From assembly GCA_938027685.1 (NCBI GenBank), contig CALJAM010000015.1:1-64000 (forward strand): a stretch of DNA of 64,000 nt, in the 5' to 3' direction. A program made the position numbers and the translations under genes. Below are positions 54,225-63,744 of the stretch, in pieces. The notes beneath the pieces were generated by a model that made no database searches, was not told the origin of the DNA, and worked only from the letters and a program-made list of their open reading frames with translations. The stretch comes from an uncultured Bryobacteraceae bacterium (GTDB taxonomy: Bacteria; Acidobacteriota; Terriglobia; Bryobacterales; Bryobacteraceae). Position 1 is the first letter of the stretch. Every line of letters starts with the position of its first letter.

Positions 54225-57200
54225 CTACACGAGAACTTCAGCGGGAGCTTGCTCACGGACGAAGGCCTCCAAAACGTCTCCCGGCTTCACGTCGTTGAAA
54301 TTCTCGATGGCCACGCCGCACTCCAGACCGCTCCTGACCTCGCTGGCATCGTCCTTGTAGCGCTTCAGGGACGCAATGCGCCCGGTGTAGACAACGACGT
54401 TGTCGCGCAGCACGCGGACTTCGCTGTCCCGAGTAAGAACCCCATCCACCACCAGGCAGCCGGCCACGGTCCCCACCTTGGCGATGCGGAAGATCTGCTT
54501 GACTTCCGCACGGCCGCGGTAGACCTCGCGCACCACAGGCTCGAGCAGGCCTGCCATGGCGCGCTTGATCTCGTCGGTGAGCTCGTAGATCACCGAGTGC
54601 AGACGGATATCCACCTTCTCCTGTTCGGCGAGCGCGGCCGCGTTGCGATCCGGCCGCACGTTGAAGCCGATGATCACCGCATCCGAGGCCGAGGCCAGCG
54701 TGACGTCGTTTTCGGTGATGCCGCCCACGCCTGCGTGGATGACCTGGATGCGCACCTTTTCGGTGGAAAGCTTCTCCAGCGTCTCCCGGAGCACTTCCGC
54801 CGTACCGGCCACGTCCGCCTTCACGATCAGCTTGAGCTCCTTGACCTCGCCCTCCTTCAGTTGCGCGTGGAGCTGCTCGAGCGATACGCGCGGCACGCGG
54901 GCCAAAGCCTGCTCCCGAGCCTTCTGCTCGCGGTACATCACGATCTGCTTGGCCTTGGCCAGGTCCGTGACCACCTGGATCGGGTCGCCTACCTCAGGCA
55001 AAGCTTCGAGGCCCACGATCTCCACCGGGGTGGCGGGGCCGGCCTCTTCCACCCTCTCGCCGCGGTCGTCGAACATGCTACGGACCTTGCCGAGCACCGT
55101 GCCCGAGAGGACGTGGTCGCCGACCCTGAGGGTGCCGTTGGTGACCAGCACCGTGGCCACCGGACCGCGTCCCCTGTCCATGCGCGCTTCGAGCACCGTT
55201 CCCTGCGCGGGGCGGTTGGGGTTCGCTTTCAACTCCTTGAGGTCGGCGACCAGCAGGATCATCTCCAGCAAGTGATCCAGGTTCTGTTTGGTTCGCGCGG
55301 AAACCGGCACCATGGGCGTGTCGCCGCCCCAGTCGTCCGGCACCAGACCCCGCTCGCTGAGCTGGTGCTTTACGCGGTCCGGCTGCGCGTCGGGCTTGTC
55401 GATTTTGTTGATGGCCACTACGATGGGCACGTTGGCGGCGCGGGCGTGGTCGATCGCCTCCAGCGTTTGAGGCATCACCCCGTCGTCGGCGGCGACCACC
55501 AGCACGACGATATCGGTGACCTTCGCGCCGCGGGCGCGCATGCGCGTGAACGCTTCGTGGCCGGGCGTGTCGATGAAGACGATCTTGCGCTTGACCTTCT
55601 TCCGCTTCCCGTCCCGCTCTTCGTCCATCTCCACGAAGACCTGGTACGCCCCGATGTGCTGCGTGATGCCGCCTGCTTCCTTCTCGGCCACTCGGGTTTG
55701 GCGGATGGCATCGAGCAGCGTGGTCTTGCCGTGGTCGACGTGCCCCATGACGGTGACCACCGGCGCCCGGGGCTCCAACGCCTGATCCTCGGCGACCTGC
55801 TCCAGCTCGATCTGCGCGGCCGCCTCCTCTTCAAAGGTCACCTGCGAGACGTCCGCGCCCAGCTCGCGCGCGATTTCCTCGGCCAGCTTGACGTCCAACG
55901 TCTGGTTGATCGTGGCGAAGATCTTGCGGTCAACCAGCATCTTGATGATTAAGGCCGCCTTGAGCTCGAGCTTCTCGGCAAGTTCTTTGACCGTAATGCC
56001 CTCGGCGATGGTGATCTTCTTGCCCTCGGCCGGCCGGGCGGGAAGCTCCTCGCGTCGCGGAGCCGGGCGGTGCAGGACCTTCTCCTCAGGCTCGCGCTCG
56101 CGCTCTGGCGGCCGCGCGGGCTTGCGCGCGACGGCGCGGCGACCGTCGGCGGGCGGTGGAGCCACCGGGATCGGCGCGGTCGGATGAGGCCCGCGAGCCC
56201 GCGTCGCGGCAGGCCCGGCAGCGCCGGGTCGTAAAGGTTGCCCGGGCCGCACCGGGCCTTGATAAATGGGCTGCCCTGGTACGGGACGAATGGGCTGACC
56301 GGGACGCGGCAGGGGCTGCCCAGGCATGGCTCGCGTTTCAGCGAGCTTCTTTGCGAGCTCCGGATGCGGCGGGACCACAGGCCTAGGCGCCGGCTGCCCG
56401 GCGATAGACCCGGGCTGCGGCGGCTGCTGCTTTCCCACTACGACAGCTGCGGGAGGTGTAACCGGCGTACCAACGGACCCAGGTGCGGGCTGCGCCGCCG
56501 GTTTCACCGCGGGCTTGGGCGGGGTCTGCACCACTCGCAAGGTCGGAGGCACCGTCGGGCGTGGCACGCCCAGGATCTGCCCTGGCTTGGGTGGCGGGGC
56601 GGCAGGCTTCGGTTGGGGTGAGGCAGCTTTTTCAGGTGCGGGCGTTGCTACCGCCGGGGGCGCGACCTGCGCACTCGGGGGCGGGACAACCGGTGGCGTC
56701 GGCGGAGCCTCGACCGCCGACGGAGCGGGTTGCGCCGGCGGTGCGGCAGCCACGGGCGGCGCCGCGGCCGGCGGAGGCGCCATTATCGCAGCCGGAGGGG
56801 CTCCGGCGCTTCCCTGAGTCACCGTGCGGCCCGCCAAAGGCGGGCGAATGGGGCGGGCCTCGCGCGAGATGATTGCGGCCAGGTCGGGTGTTCGCGGCGG
56901 AGCAATCACCACCGCGGGAGCCTCAGGCGGCTGTTGCAAACCGGGTGCAGGTTCGCTCTCCGCTTTGGGCGCAGGCTGCGGAGGCGGCGCCTCGACGGCG
57001 ACTGCAACCGGCGCCTGCTCTGGCGCAGGCTCTTCGGGCGCGGCGACGGGCTCCGCCTGCTCGCGCTCGACGACGATGCCGAAATGCCGCCGAATCTTGT
57101 CGGCGATTTCCTCGTCTATCGAGCTGGAGTGAGTCTTTTTCTCAGTGATCCCAAACTGCGGCAGCAGCGCGAGGATCACGCTGTTAGGTTGCTCGCATTC

Positions 57201-57233
57201 GCGCGCCAGCTCGTTGATCCGGATCTTCTTCAT
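54225..57233 (-). CDS. infB: Translation initiation factor IF-2
   Basis: 1002 residues. It brings initiator tRNA to the ribosome using GTP. The N-terminal domain starts [18 protein letters not shown], then comes a linker of about 300 residues very rich in Pro and Ala, a second IF2_N motif ([22 protein letters not shown]) and the GTPase with G1 GHVDHGKT at 497-504, G3 DTPGHE and G4 NKID. The ribosome binding site GGAGG is only one base from the ATG, an unusually short spacing. Confidence 0.97.
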   Translation of the reverse strand: MKKIRINELARECEQPNSVILALLPQFGITEKKTHSSSIDEEIADKIRRHFGIVVEREQAEPVAAPEEPAPEQAPVAVAVEAPPPQPAPKAESEPAPGLQQPPEAPAVVIAPPRTPDLAAIISREARPIRPPLAGRTVTQGSAGAPPAAIMAPPPAAAPPVAAAPPAQPAPSAVEAPPTPPVVPPPSAQVAPPAVATPAPEKAASPQPKPAAPPPKPGQILGVPRPTVPPTLRVVQTPPKPAVKPAAQPAPGSVGTPVTPPAAVVVGKQQPPQPGSIAGQPAPRPVVPPHPELAKKLAETRAMPGQPLPRPGQPIRPVPGQPIYQGPVRPGQPLRPGAAGPAATRARGPHPTAPIPVAPPPADGRRAVARKPARPPEREREPEEKVLHRPAPRREELPARPAEGKKITIAEGITVKELAEKLELKAALIIKMLVDRKIFATINQTLDVKLAEEIARELGADVSQVTFEEEAAAQIELEQVAEDQALEPRAPVVTVMGHVDHGKTTLLDAIRQTRVAEKEAGGITQHIGAYQVFVEMDEERDGKRKKVKRKIVFIDTPGHEAFTRMRARGAKVTDIVVLVVAADDGVMPQTLEAIDHARAANVPIVVAINKIDKPDAQPDRVKHQLSERGLVPDDWGGDTPMVPVSARTKQNLDHLLEMILLVADLKELKANPNRPAQGTVLEARMDRGRGPVATVLVTNGTLRVGDHVLSGTVLGKVRSMFDDRGERVEEAGPATPVEIVGLEALPEVGDPIQVVTDLAKAKQIVMYREQKAREQALARVPRVSLEQLHAQLKEGEVKELKLIVKADVAGTAEVLRETLEKLSTEKVRIQVIHAGVGGITENDVTLASASDAVIIGFNVRPDRNAAALAEQEKVDIRLHSVIYELTDEIKRAMAGLLEPVVREVYRGRAEVKQIFRIAKVGTVAGCLVVDGVLTRDSEVRVLRDNVVVYTGRIASLKRYKDDASEVRSGLECGVAIENFNDVKPGDVLEAFVREQAPAEVLV

Positions 57234-57340
57234 ACCTCCGTGCGACCAGACGTCACGCCCGCTCGTACGGCTTCATCGCGCCGGGTCGCCCATTGCTACC
57301 TCCCGCCAATGGAATGCGAACGGGGACTCAATCTGAGCTT

Positions 57341-58813
57341 CTATCCTAACAAATCCTGCTCGACAGCCGTGCCGGATTCATCGGATTGCGACGCGCCGCC
57401 TTGGGCCTGGGCGGCTGGATCGGCGTAAGCCTGGACATCGGCTTCGAGCCCCTCGATGTGCGCGGCCCCCTCGGTCTCCACTTGCGCGGCCCCCTCGGTC
57501 TGCACCGCCTGCTCTGCCGCCGGGGGAGATACAGCCTCCGGGGCCAAGGCTTCTTCGTACTGCGCGTAATAGTTATTGACCGCGATCTGAATGGCCTGTA
57601 CGGTCTCCAGCCCGATCCCTTCGATGGCCTCCAGTTGCTCCGGAGTCATCGCGCCCAGTTGCTCGACCGTCTCCACGCCCGCCTCCAGCAGCCGTTCGAC
57701 GATGCTCTCGTCCAACCCGTGGTCGATGAGCACGCTGACCGGCGCTCCCGGCACCACCATGGCGGCCATGGCGGACTCGGCCTCGCGCCGCTTCTCCTCC
57801 TCGCTCTTGATGTCGATCCGCCAGCCTATCAGCTTGGCCGCCAGCCTGACGTTCTGCCCTTTCTTGCCGATGGCCAGCGAGAGCTGTGAATCCTCGACGA
57901 TGACCTCCATGTGCTTCTGCTCGGGATCGAGGATCGTCACCTTGGAGATCTTCGCCGGGCTGAGGGCATGCGTGACGAAAACCACGGGATCATCGGAGTA
58001 TTCGATGATGTCAATTTTCTCGCCGCGCAGCTCCCGGATGATGGACTGCACGCGCATGCCTTTCATGCCCACGCAGGCGCCCACGCCGTCCACGTCGCGA
58101 TCGCGGCTCTGCACGGCAATTTTGGTCCGTTCGCCCGCCTCGCGCGCGCAAGCCTTGATGACTACCGTGTTGTCGTAAATCTCGGGCACCTCCTGTTCGA
58201 ACAGCCGCATCACCAGCTCGGGGGCGGCCCGCGAGACGATCACCCCCGGCGTTTTGCCGCTCTTTTCGACGCTTTTTATCACGCAGCGGATGCGGTCGCC
58301 CACGCTGTAGCTGTCCAGCTTGGATTGCTCTTTCTTAGGCAGGCGAGCTTCGGTCCTGCCCAGGTCCACGATCAAATCGCTGCCCTCGACCCGCTTGACG
58401 GTGCAGTTAACCAGCTCTCCGATGCGGCCGGCATACTCCTGATAGACGATCTCGCGCTCGGCCTCGCGCACCTTTTGCAGGATCACCTGTCGCGCCGTCT
58501 GCGCGGAGATGCGGCCCAGGTGCTCAGTGGAACGGCGCACTTTGATGACCGAGCCCACCTGCGCGGCCGGGTCCAGGCGACGCGCCTGTTCCAGCGTCAA
58601 CTCGTTGACCGGGTCCTGAACTTGCTCGACGACGCGCTTGACGGCATAGATCTGGATGCCGCCCTCCTCGAACTCCGCCACCAACTCTTCGTTGGTGCGG
58701 AACTGCTTGCGCGCCGCCGCGATCATGGCATCGCGCACCGCGTCGAGCACGATCTGCGGGTCGATGCCCTTTTCCTTGCTCAGGATCTCGATGGATTCCA
58801 GGATCGTAGCCAA
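57341..58813 (-). CDS. nusA: Transcription termination/antitermination factor NusA
   Basis: 490 residues. NusA binds RNA polymerase and controls pausing, termination and antitermination. The N-terminal domain ([20 protein letters not shown]), S1 domain ([19 protein letters not shown]), KH1 ([19 protein letters not shown]) and KH2 ([19 protein letters not shown]) are all clear, followed by a Glu-rich tail after a helix-hairpin-helix motif ([15 protein letters not shown]). The start is TTG with GGAGAAG before it. It follows rimP and precedes infB by 107 bases. Confidence 0.96.
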   Translation of the reverse strand: MATILESIEILSKEKGIDPQIVLDAVRDAMIAAARKQFRTNEELVAEFEEGGIQIYAVKRVVEQVQDPVNELTLEQARRLDPAAQVGSVIKVRRSTEHLGRISAQTARQVILQKVREAEREIVYQEYAGRIGELVNCTVKRVEGSDLIVDLGRTEARLPKKEQSKLDSYSVGDRIRCVIKSVEKSGKTPGVIVSRAAPELVMRLFEQEVPEIYDNTVVIKACAREAGERTKIAVQSRDRDVDGVGACVGMKGMRVQSIIRELRGEKIDIIEYSDDPVVFVTHALSPAKISKVTILDPEQKHMEVIVEDSQLSLAIGKKGQNVRLAAKLIGWRIDIKSEEEKRREAESAMAAMVVPGAPVSVLIDHGLDESIVERLLEAGVETVEQLGAMTPEQLEAIEGIGLETVQAIQIAVNNYYAQYEEALAPEAVSPPAAEQAVQTEGAAQVETEGAAHIEGLEADVQAYADPAAQAQGGASQSDESGTAVEQDLLG

Positions 58814-58841
58814 GATGACTTCTCCGGAAACTTCTGGCTGG

Positions 58842-59309
58842 TCACCACTCGAACTTCAGGTTGGCCCGTTCGATGTGCTCCAGAGGAACCTGCAACCGTC
58901 GTCCGGGGCCGGGCTCCAGGGTCACCACACCCTGGGCGAAGGAGGCCAGCACTCCCTCCCAGTAGCGCTGGTCCTCGACCGGCTTGCGCAACACCAGTTT
59001 GACCTTGCGGCCCACGAAACGTTCGAAGTCGCGCGGCCGGGCCAGCTTCCTCTCTACGCCGGGGGAACTGACCTCCAGCGTGTAACTGCCCCCGGGAACC
59101 AGATCCTCCACGTCCAGGATCGCGCTGAGCTGCTGGGAGACGTTCTCGCAATCCCGGAGCGACACGCCGTCGGGCTTGTCAATGTAGACGCGCAGCACAC
59201 GCCTGCGACCGCTGCCGTGCAGCTCGACCTCGACGACTTCCAGGCCCTCGGACTCGGCCACCCTTTCGGCCGCCTCGCGGACCCTGGCGATGATTTCTTC
59301 CCGGTTCAT
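58842..59309 (-). CDS. rimP: Ribosome maturation factor RimP
   Basis: 155 residues from the ATG at 59309; an in-frame extension upstream runs over the leader terminator and has no family match. RimP helps assemble the 30S subunit. Motifs: GLEVVEVELHGSGRRRVLRVYIDKPDGVSLRDCENVSQQLSAILD and SYTLEVSSPGVERKL are diagnostic (each quoted in parts). It is the first gene of the rimP-nusA-infB operon and lies behind a leader with a terminator. Confidence 0.93.
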   Translation of the reverse strand: MNREEIIARVREAAERVAESEGLEVVEVELHGSGRRRVLRVYIDKPDGVSLRDCENVSQQLSAILDVEDLVPGGSYTLEVSSPGVERKLARPRDFERFVGRKVKLVLRKPVEDQRYWEGVLASFAQGVVTLEPGPGRRLQVPLEHIERANLKFEW

Positions 59310-59327
59310 GGGTAACCGTCGGCCAAC

Positions 59328-59356
59328 AAAAAAGTGGGCTTTCGCCCACTCGAAAG
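59328..59356 (-). terminator. Leader terminator (possible attenuator) before rimP
   Basis: Read leftward, AGTGGGC (59350-59344), loop GAAA, GCCCACT (59339-59333) and a run of T (59332-59328) form an ideal intrinsic terminator 19 bases before the rimP start. An alternative stem, CTTTCG (59356-59351) with CGAAAG (59344-59339), overlaps it and would break the terminator. Only 19 bases separate it from the gene, too few for another promoter. Confidence 0.8.
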
Positions 59357-59374
59357 GCTCGACGCCTGAACACA

Positions 59375-59380
59375 ATTATA
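59375..59380 (-). promoter_or_regulatory. -10 box of the rimP-nusA-infB operon
   Basis: Read leftward this is a perfect TATAAT, about 66 bases before the rimP ATG. No good -35 box is seen at the right distance. An RNA start near 59368 is expected, placing the following hairpin in the operon leader. Confidence 0.55.
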
Positions 59381-59415
59381 CTACGGGGCGCCCACCCCGC
59401 CCGCGGGTCGACCTG

Positions 59416-60561
59416 TTATTCGACTTCCACCCAGCGGCCCGTCCGGGCGCTCTCCAGGATTTTCTCGAGCAGCAGCATTCCCCGCACGCCATCCTCGAAG
59501 GTGGGGAACTCGGTCGGCGCCGAGGGGTCCTCGATCTTGCGGTAGAAGCGGCGGAAGACCTGCTTGTGCGCGTCGTCGTAACCCTCGCCGTGCCCCCCGG
59601 GCAAATCGGCGAAGCCGCGGGCGCTCTCCAGCATCAACGCAGGGTCCTTCACGATGATCTGGTTGGGCGAGTTGCGTTGTCCGATCCAGAGTTCGTCGGG
59701 ACGCTCCTGATTCCAAATCACGCCCAACTTGCTGCCATAGATCTCGATCTGGAGGCGGTTCTTACAGCCGGTGTTGACCTGGCTGGCGGTGAAGCAGCCG
59801 CGCGCCCTTTCGCCCAGGCGGATCAGGACTGCGCCATAGTCCTCGGTGTCGATGGGAACCTCCTCGTAATCCTCCGGGCGCAGCGTCTTGCCGGCGAACG
59901 TCTCCACCTCCACCTTGGGCCGCTTGCGCGTTTTATGGAAGATCATCAGGTCGGCGCATAACGAGGTGATGCGCAGCCCGGTGACGTGCTGCACCATGTC
60001 CATCCAGTGCGAACCGATATCGCCCATGGCCCGCAGAGGCCCATTTTCCTTGGACTCGATGCGCCAGTTCCAGTCCGTGTCGTACAGCAGCCAGTCTTGC
60101 GAATAGGTGCCCTGCACGACCAGAATGTCGCCCAACTCTCCGGCCTCGCGCATGGCGCGCATTTGCTGCACCATCGGGTAGTAGCGCAGGTTGTGGTTCA
60201 GACAGTGCACGACGCCCGCCTTGCGTGCGGCATCGAGCAGGTCCTTGGCTTCCGCCAGCGAAAGCGTCATCGGTTTTTCGCAAAGCACGTGCTTGCCTGC
60301 CTCGACGGCTTCCTTGGCAATGGGGTAGTGCAGCGCGTTGGGCGTGCAGACATGCACCGCCTGGATTTCGGGATCTTTCAACAGCTCGCGATAGTCGGCC
60401 GTGGTCCGCGGAATGCCCATCTGTCGGCCGAAAGAGCCGGCCAGCTCCTCGGTGAGGCCGGCAACCGCCGCCACTTCGACGTTGGGCAGCCGGCGGAGGG
60501 CTTCCGTGTGCACCCGTCCCATGAATCCGGTTCCGATCACTGCAGTCTTGATGCGTGCCAT
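59416..60561 (-). CDS. Gfo/Idh/MocA family oxidoreductase, cytoplasmic type
   Basis: 381 residues without a leader, so cytoplasmic. The NAD(P) fold is at the start (VIGTGFMGRVHTEAL, glycines 10, 12, 15), followed by VCTPNALHYP and LCEKPMTLS with the catalytic-region Lys. The family oxidises or reduces sugars, inositols or related compounds; this one differs from the Tat-exported copies elsewhere in the window. Its stop is 66 bases before the leader terminator of rimP, so some transcripts could run into that region. Confidence 0.9.
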   Translation of the reverse strand: MARIKTAVIGTGFMGRVHTEALRRLPNVEVAAVAGLTEELAGSFGRQMGIPRTTADYRELLKDPEIQAVHVCTPNALHYPIAKEAVEAGKHVLCEKPMTLSLAEAKDLLDAARKAGVVHCLNHNLRYYPMVQQMRAMREAGELGDILVVQGTYSQDWLLYDTDWNWRIESKENGPLRAMGDIGSHWMDMVQHVTGLRITSLCADLMIFHKTRKRPKVEVETFAGKTLRPEDYEEVPIDTEDYGAVLIRLGERARGCFTASQVNTGCKNRLQIEIYGSKLGVIWNQERPDELWIGQRNSPNQIIVKDPALMLESARGFADLPGGHGEGYDDAHKQVFRRFYRKIEDPSAPTEFPTFEDGVRGMLLLEKILESARTGRWVEVE

Positions 60562-60692
60562 CTGTTTCGGCTACCTCCCAATCGCTTCTCGCCAGGTAGG
60601 TGCGGCGGAGCGCACCCTGTCCAATGTAACGCAAAACCTGCTAGATTGGAGGCATAGCCCGCCTGCTCGCAGGCAGACGGGCGAAAACAGGG

Positions 60693-61007
60693 ATGATTCT
60701 CCGCATCCGAGTGCGACGGGCACGGGTGCGCGTCACGGGCGGGCGCCGCCTTGCGCTGGCCCTCAGCAGCCTTCTGACCCCGGGCACCGCGGCAGCCCTG
60801 GCCTTGGCCATCTGGCGAATAGGGGCGGATCTCAAGATCATGGGCAGCTTTGTCGTCGGGGAGGGACTTTTTTCGCACTGGCAGGTCTGGCTGCTCTTGG
60901 CGGTGGCCCTGCAAGTCCTGTCGTCGGCGCTAGCCCGCTACGGGCAGGGCCGGAGCACCTCCCGCGACTCGCGAGCCATTCAGGAAGGCGATCAGGCGAT
61001 GCCGTAA
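60693..61007 (+). CDS. Conserved small membrane protein
   Basis: 104 residues with two membrane helices (LALALSSLLTPGTAAALALAIW and WQVWLLLAVALQVLSSAL) and a basic N-terminus (MILRIRVRRARVRVTGGRR). The stretch GLFSHWQVW looks conserved in acidobacterial small membrane proteins I have seen, but no function is known. A GC-rich palindrome lies about 25 bases before the start. The end overlaps the next gene, which runs leftward, by 16 bases. Confidence 0.65.
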   Translation: MILRIRVRRARVRVTGGRRLALALSSLLTPGTAAALALAIWRIGADLKIMGSFVVGEGLFSHWQVWLLLAVALQVLSSALARYGQGRSTSRDSRAIQEGDQAMP

Positions 61008-61618
61008 TCCTTGCCCAGCTCGTCACCCACCCACTCGCTCATCAACCGCCGGTAGAAGTCGCGACTGCGCCCGAGGATTTCCTGCTCGCTGCGTTCGGGA
61101 AAGGCCAGGTGTTCCATTTCGTGCAACAACACCGCCAGCAACGCGGCGCGAAAACGTAGTGGTTCAAGTCGATCGGGCGCTTCGCCCGCAGCCAGGGAAG
61201 CCAATGGCTCCGGACGCCAGGCCCGGATGCTTTCGTAAGCCAGATCGATCTCCGCCACCGGATGACCCAACTCCGAGGCGAGCCTGCGCGCCACACGCGA
61301 TTCGGCGCCCGGCGGATGATGGTGTCCCAGACACCCGCAGGGGTTCCGGTCACGCAGCTGCACCACTATGATCGCCGGCAGTGCGCCCCAAAGGTCCCGA
61401 TAGAGCTCGCGTGTCTCGGGCTTGCTCGCGGGCAAGGCGTGCACGTAAGCCCTCTCCAGCTCGGACGCTGCAGCCCCCGCGCCTCGCGGAAAGCTCACCA
61501 ACAGCAGAGGCATCTCGGCGCCGGCTCGCACCAGCCTCTGCTCGCGGCCGCGGATGCGCTCCTTCAGCCGCGCCAACAGACCCGGAACATGCACCCTCAC
61601 CGCCGGTCTTCGTCTCAC
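60992..61618 (-). CDS. Putative zinc metallopeptidase (HExxH), family unknown
   Basis: 208 residues from a GTG. The motif HEMEH at residues 166-170 sits in a helix (LLAVLLHEMEHLAFPERSEQEILGR), as in zincin proteases. A second possible metal site, NPCGCLGHHHP (92-102), has two Cys and three His. The N-terminus is basic, with no signal peptide. The family is not recognised; a Glu downstream of HEMEH (ERSEQE) could be the third ligand. A nonproteolytic role is possible. Confidence 0.6.
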   Translation of the reverse strand: MRRRPAVRVHVPGLLARLKERIRGREQRLVRAGAEMPLLLVSFPRGAGAAASELERAYVHALPASKPETRELYRDLWGALPAIIVVQLRDRNPCGCLGHHHPPGAESRVARRLASELGHPVAEIDLAYESIRAWRPEPLASLAAGEAPDRLEPLRFRAALLAVLLHEMEHLAFPERSEQEILGRSRDFYRRLMSEWVGDELGKDYGIA

Positions 61619-61683
61619 CGAAGCGCACCCTGCCCGCCGTTTCGCTTCTGCTATTCTGGCATAAGATCCTGCCCGCTAAGCTG

Positions 61684-62445
61684 ATGGCTTACGCCTATCC
61701 AAGACCGACCGGCTACTGGGGCGGGCGCCTGCCTGTCGCCGTGAAATGGTTGCTGGCCGTCAACATCACGGTTTTCCTGTTGCAGTTTTTCTCGGTGAAT
61801 CTGGCGCGCCGCGATCCGTTCGAAATCCTGGCGCTGGCGCCGTGGCAGGTGCTCGAGCGCGGCTACGTCTGGCAACTGGTCACGTATCTGTTCCTGCATG
61901 GCGGCGTGATGCACCTGGCCTTCAACATGCTCACCCTGTGGATGTTCGGGATGGATTTGGAACGCGAGTGGGGCACGCGCCCCTTCCTGCGCTTCTACTT
62001 CCTCTGCGGGGTGGGGGCCGGTCTTTGCGTGATCGCCGCGAATCTGCTCTGGGGCGATCCTTACACGCGGACGCTGGGATCCTCGGGAGCCATCTACGGA
62101 CTGCTGCTGGCCTATGGGCTGCTCTATCCCGATCGCACGGTGCTGTTCTTCTTTCTATTCCCCATCCAGGCGAAGTACTTCGTCCTCATCATCGGCGCGA
62201 TAGCGTTCTTGGGCTCAATTCAGGCTGCGGGCAGCGGGATCAGCCATGTGGCGCACCTGGGCGGCATGTTGTTCGGCTACTTTTATCTGCGGTCGCGCCT
62301 GCGTGCACGCAGGCCCCGGCTGTACGCGCGCCGCTCGCTGATCCGTCGCTTGGCGGAGCAATGGCGGCAATGGAAGATCCGCCGGGCTCGCCGCAAATTC
62401 GAGATCTACATGCGCCGGCACCATCGCGATCCCTGGAGCCGGTGA
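61684..62445 (+). CDS. Rhomboid intramembrane serine protease
   Basis: 253 residues with six membrane helices. The catalytic Ser is Ser134 in GSSGAIYG and the His is His191 in SHVAHLGG; the conserved early HGGVMHLAFNM (His72, His77, Asn81) is also present. Rhomboids cut membrane proteins within the bilayer. A basic cytoplasmic tail of about 50 residues (RSRLRARRPRL...RRARRK) follows the last helix. Substrate unknown. It is probably not in an operon. Confidence 0.9.
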   Translation: MAYAYPRPTGYWGGRLPVAVKWLLAVNITVFLLQFFSVNLARRDPFEILALAPWQVLERGYVWQLVTYLFLHGGVMHLAFNMLTLWMFGMDLEREWGTRPFLRFYFLCGVGAGLCVIAANLLWGDPYTRTLGSSGAIYGLLLAYGLLYPDRTVLFFFLFPIQAKYFVLIIGAIAFLGSIQAAGSGISHVAHLGGMLFGYFYLRSRLRARRPRLYARRSLIRRLAEQWRQWKIRRARRKFEIYMRRHHRDPWSR

Positions 62446-62495
62446 GCCGCAACAGTAGCCGGGCCGTCCTGTTATAGTGCAGTAGTGGGGGTGTT

Positions 62496-63626
62496 ATGAG
62501 GCGCTTCCAGATCCTGGCGGCTGCGGTCCTGGCATGCCTGCCGGCGGTCGACCACTTGCAGGCTCAGGCGGGTCCGAAAAAGGAAGGCAGTGAGACGGTG
62601 GCCCGTCCCCGCAAGAAGGCGGGCGGCGAAGCCGAACCGACGGAAGAGAAAATTCCATCCAAGTTCGGCAAGAAGAAGGAGGCGATCCCGCAGGAAGCTC
62701 CGTCGTTCCGCACGGAAGTCCTTACCGTGAGCCTCGACGTGGCCGTGCTGGACAACCGAGGCCAGTTCATTCCCAACATCCCGCGCGCCAACTTCCGCGT
62801 ACTGGAGGACAACGTTCCGCAACAGATCACCGGCTTCGAGATGGGCGAAGCGCCCATGACCGTCTGCATGGTGATTGAGTTCAGCAACCTTTTCCAACAG
62901 TACTGGACCGAAACCTGGTATCAGACGCTGACCGCTGCCTACGGCTTCCTGGAAACGTTGAAACCCGAGGATTACGTGGCCGTCGTGGCTTACGACATCC
63001 GGCCGGAGATCCTCTCGGACTTTTCCACCGACAAGCGGGCCGCCTACGAGGCCATGTCGCGGCTGCGGATCGCCGCCTACTCGGAATCGAATCTCTTCGA
63101 TGCGGTGACCGACGTGGCGCAGCGTATGAGCGACATCGAAGGCCGTAAGGCGATCGTGCTGATCTCTTCAGGGATTGACACATTCAGCAAGATCACGTTT
63201 TCCAAGGCGCGCGAGATCCTCCAGAACGCGGGCGTGCCTATCTACGCCATCGGGCTGATGCAGGCGCTGCGCGAGTGGTACGACGCCTACGGCATGCTGG
63301 GGCCCATTGCGCGGCTGGATTTCCTGCAAGCCGACAACCAGCTCCGCACGTTCGCCAAGGAGACCGGCGGGATGGCCTTCTTCCCCCGCTTTTATGGGGA
63401 GTTCCCCGGCATCTTTCGCTCGATCTCCCAGGCCCTGCGCAACCGCTACTACATCACCTACCAGCCCTCGAACACCAAGCGCGACGGCAAGTTCCGGCGG
63501 ATCAAGGTGGAGCTGGTCAACCCGGCCACCAACGAGCCGCTGCGCATCACGGACGAGCGTGGGCGCCCCATCAAGTACACGATCATCGCCAAGAGCGGCT
63601 ACACCGCGCCGCGCGAGGTGGAGTGA
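62496..63626 (+). CDS. Acidobacterial VWFA-related secreted protein (TIGR03436-like)
   Basis: 376 residues with a signal peptide (MRRFQILAAAVLACLPAVDHLQAQ), a Lys/Glu-rich linker and a von Willebrand A-like domain. The strands VSLDVAVLDNRGQFI and FRVLEDNVPQQITGFE before the VWA fold, and NRYYITYQPSN at the end, match the TIGR03436 type. The metal site is altered: the usual DxSxS reads VIEFSNL, with Glu in place of Asp. Function unknown. A TATAGT hexamer at 62473-62478 may be its -10 box. Confidence 0.85.
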   Translation: MRRFQILAAAVLACLPAVDHLQAQAGPKKEGSETVARPRKKAGGEAEPTEEKIPSKFGKKKEAIPQEAPSFRTEVLTVSLDVAVLDNRGQFIPNIPRANFRVLEDNVPQQITGFEMGEAPMTVCMVIEFSNLFQQYWTETWYQTLTAAYGFLETLKPEDYVAVVAYDIRPEILSDFSTDKRAAYEAMSRLRIAAYSESNLFDAVTDVAQRMSDIEGRKAIVLISSGIDTFSKITFSKAREILQNAGVPIYAIGLMQALREWYDAYGMLGPIARLDFLQADNQLRTFAKETGGMAFFPRFYGEFPGIFRSISQALRNRYYITYQPSNTKRDGKFRRIKVELVNPATNEPLRITDERGRPIKYTIIAKSGYTAPREVE

Positions 63627-63701
63627 CCGTCTGGCTAGCAGAATCCCGCGGCAAAAATCAAGCGGAAAATCTCATTTGTCTTTCAATCCGTTAACGACAC
63701 A

Positions 63702-63730
63702 TTGACATCCGCACCTACTCTCTGTTACCT
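63702..63730 (+). promoter_or_regulatory. Possible promoter of the response-regulator gene
   Basis: A perfect -35 TTGACA (63702-63707) is followed after 17 bases by the poor -10 TTACCT (63725-63730), 15 bases before the ATG. A strong -35 with a weak -10 may mean an activator is needed. Confidence 0.45.
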
Positions 63731-63744
63731 TCGCTGGGTCCGCT

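Noticed and set aside
53814-55952. Open frame of 712 codons on the plus strand opposite infB
   Set aside because: A shadow of infB caused by high GC; the translation is His/Asp/Leu-rich low complexity without motifs.
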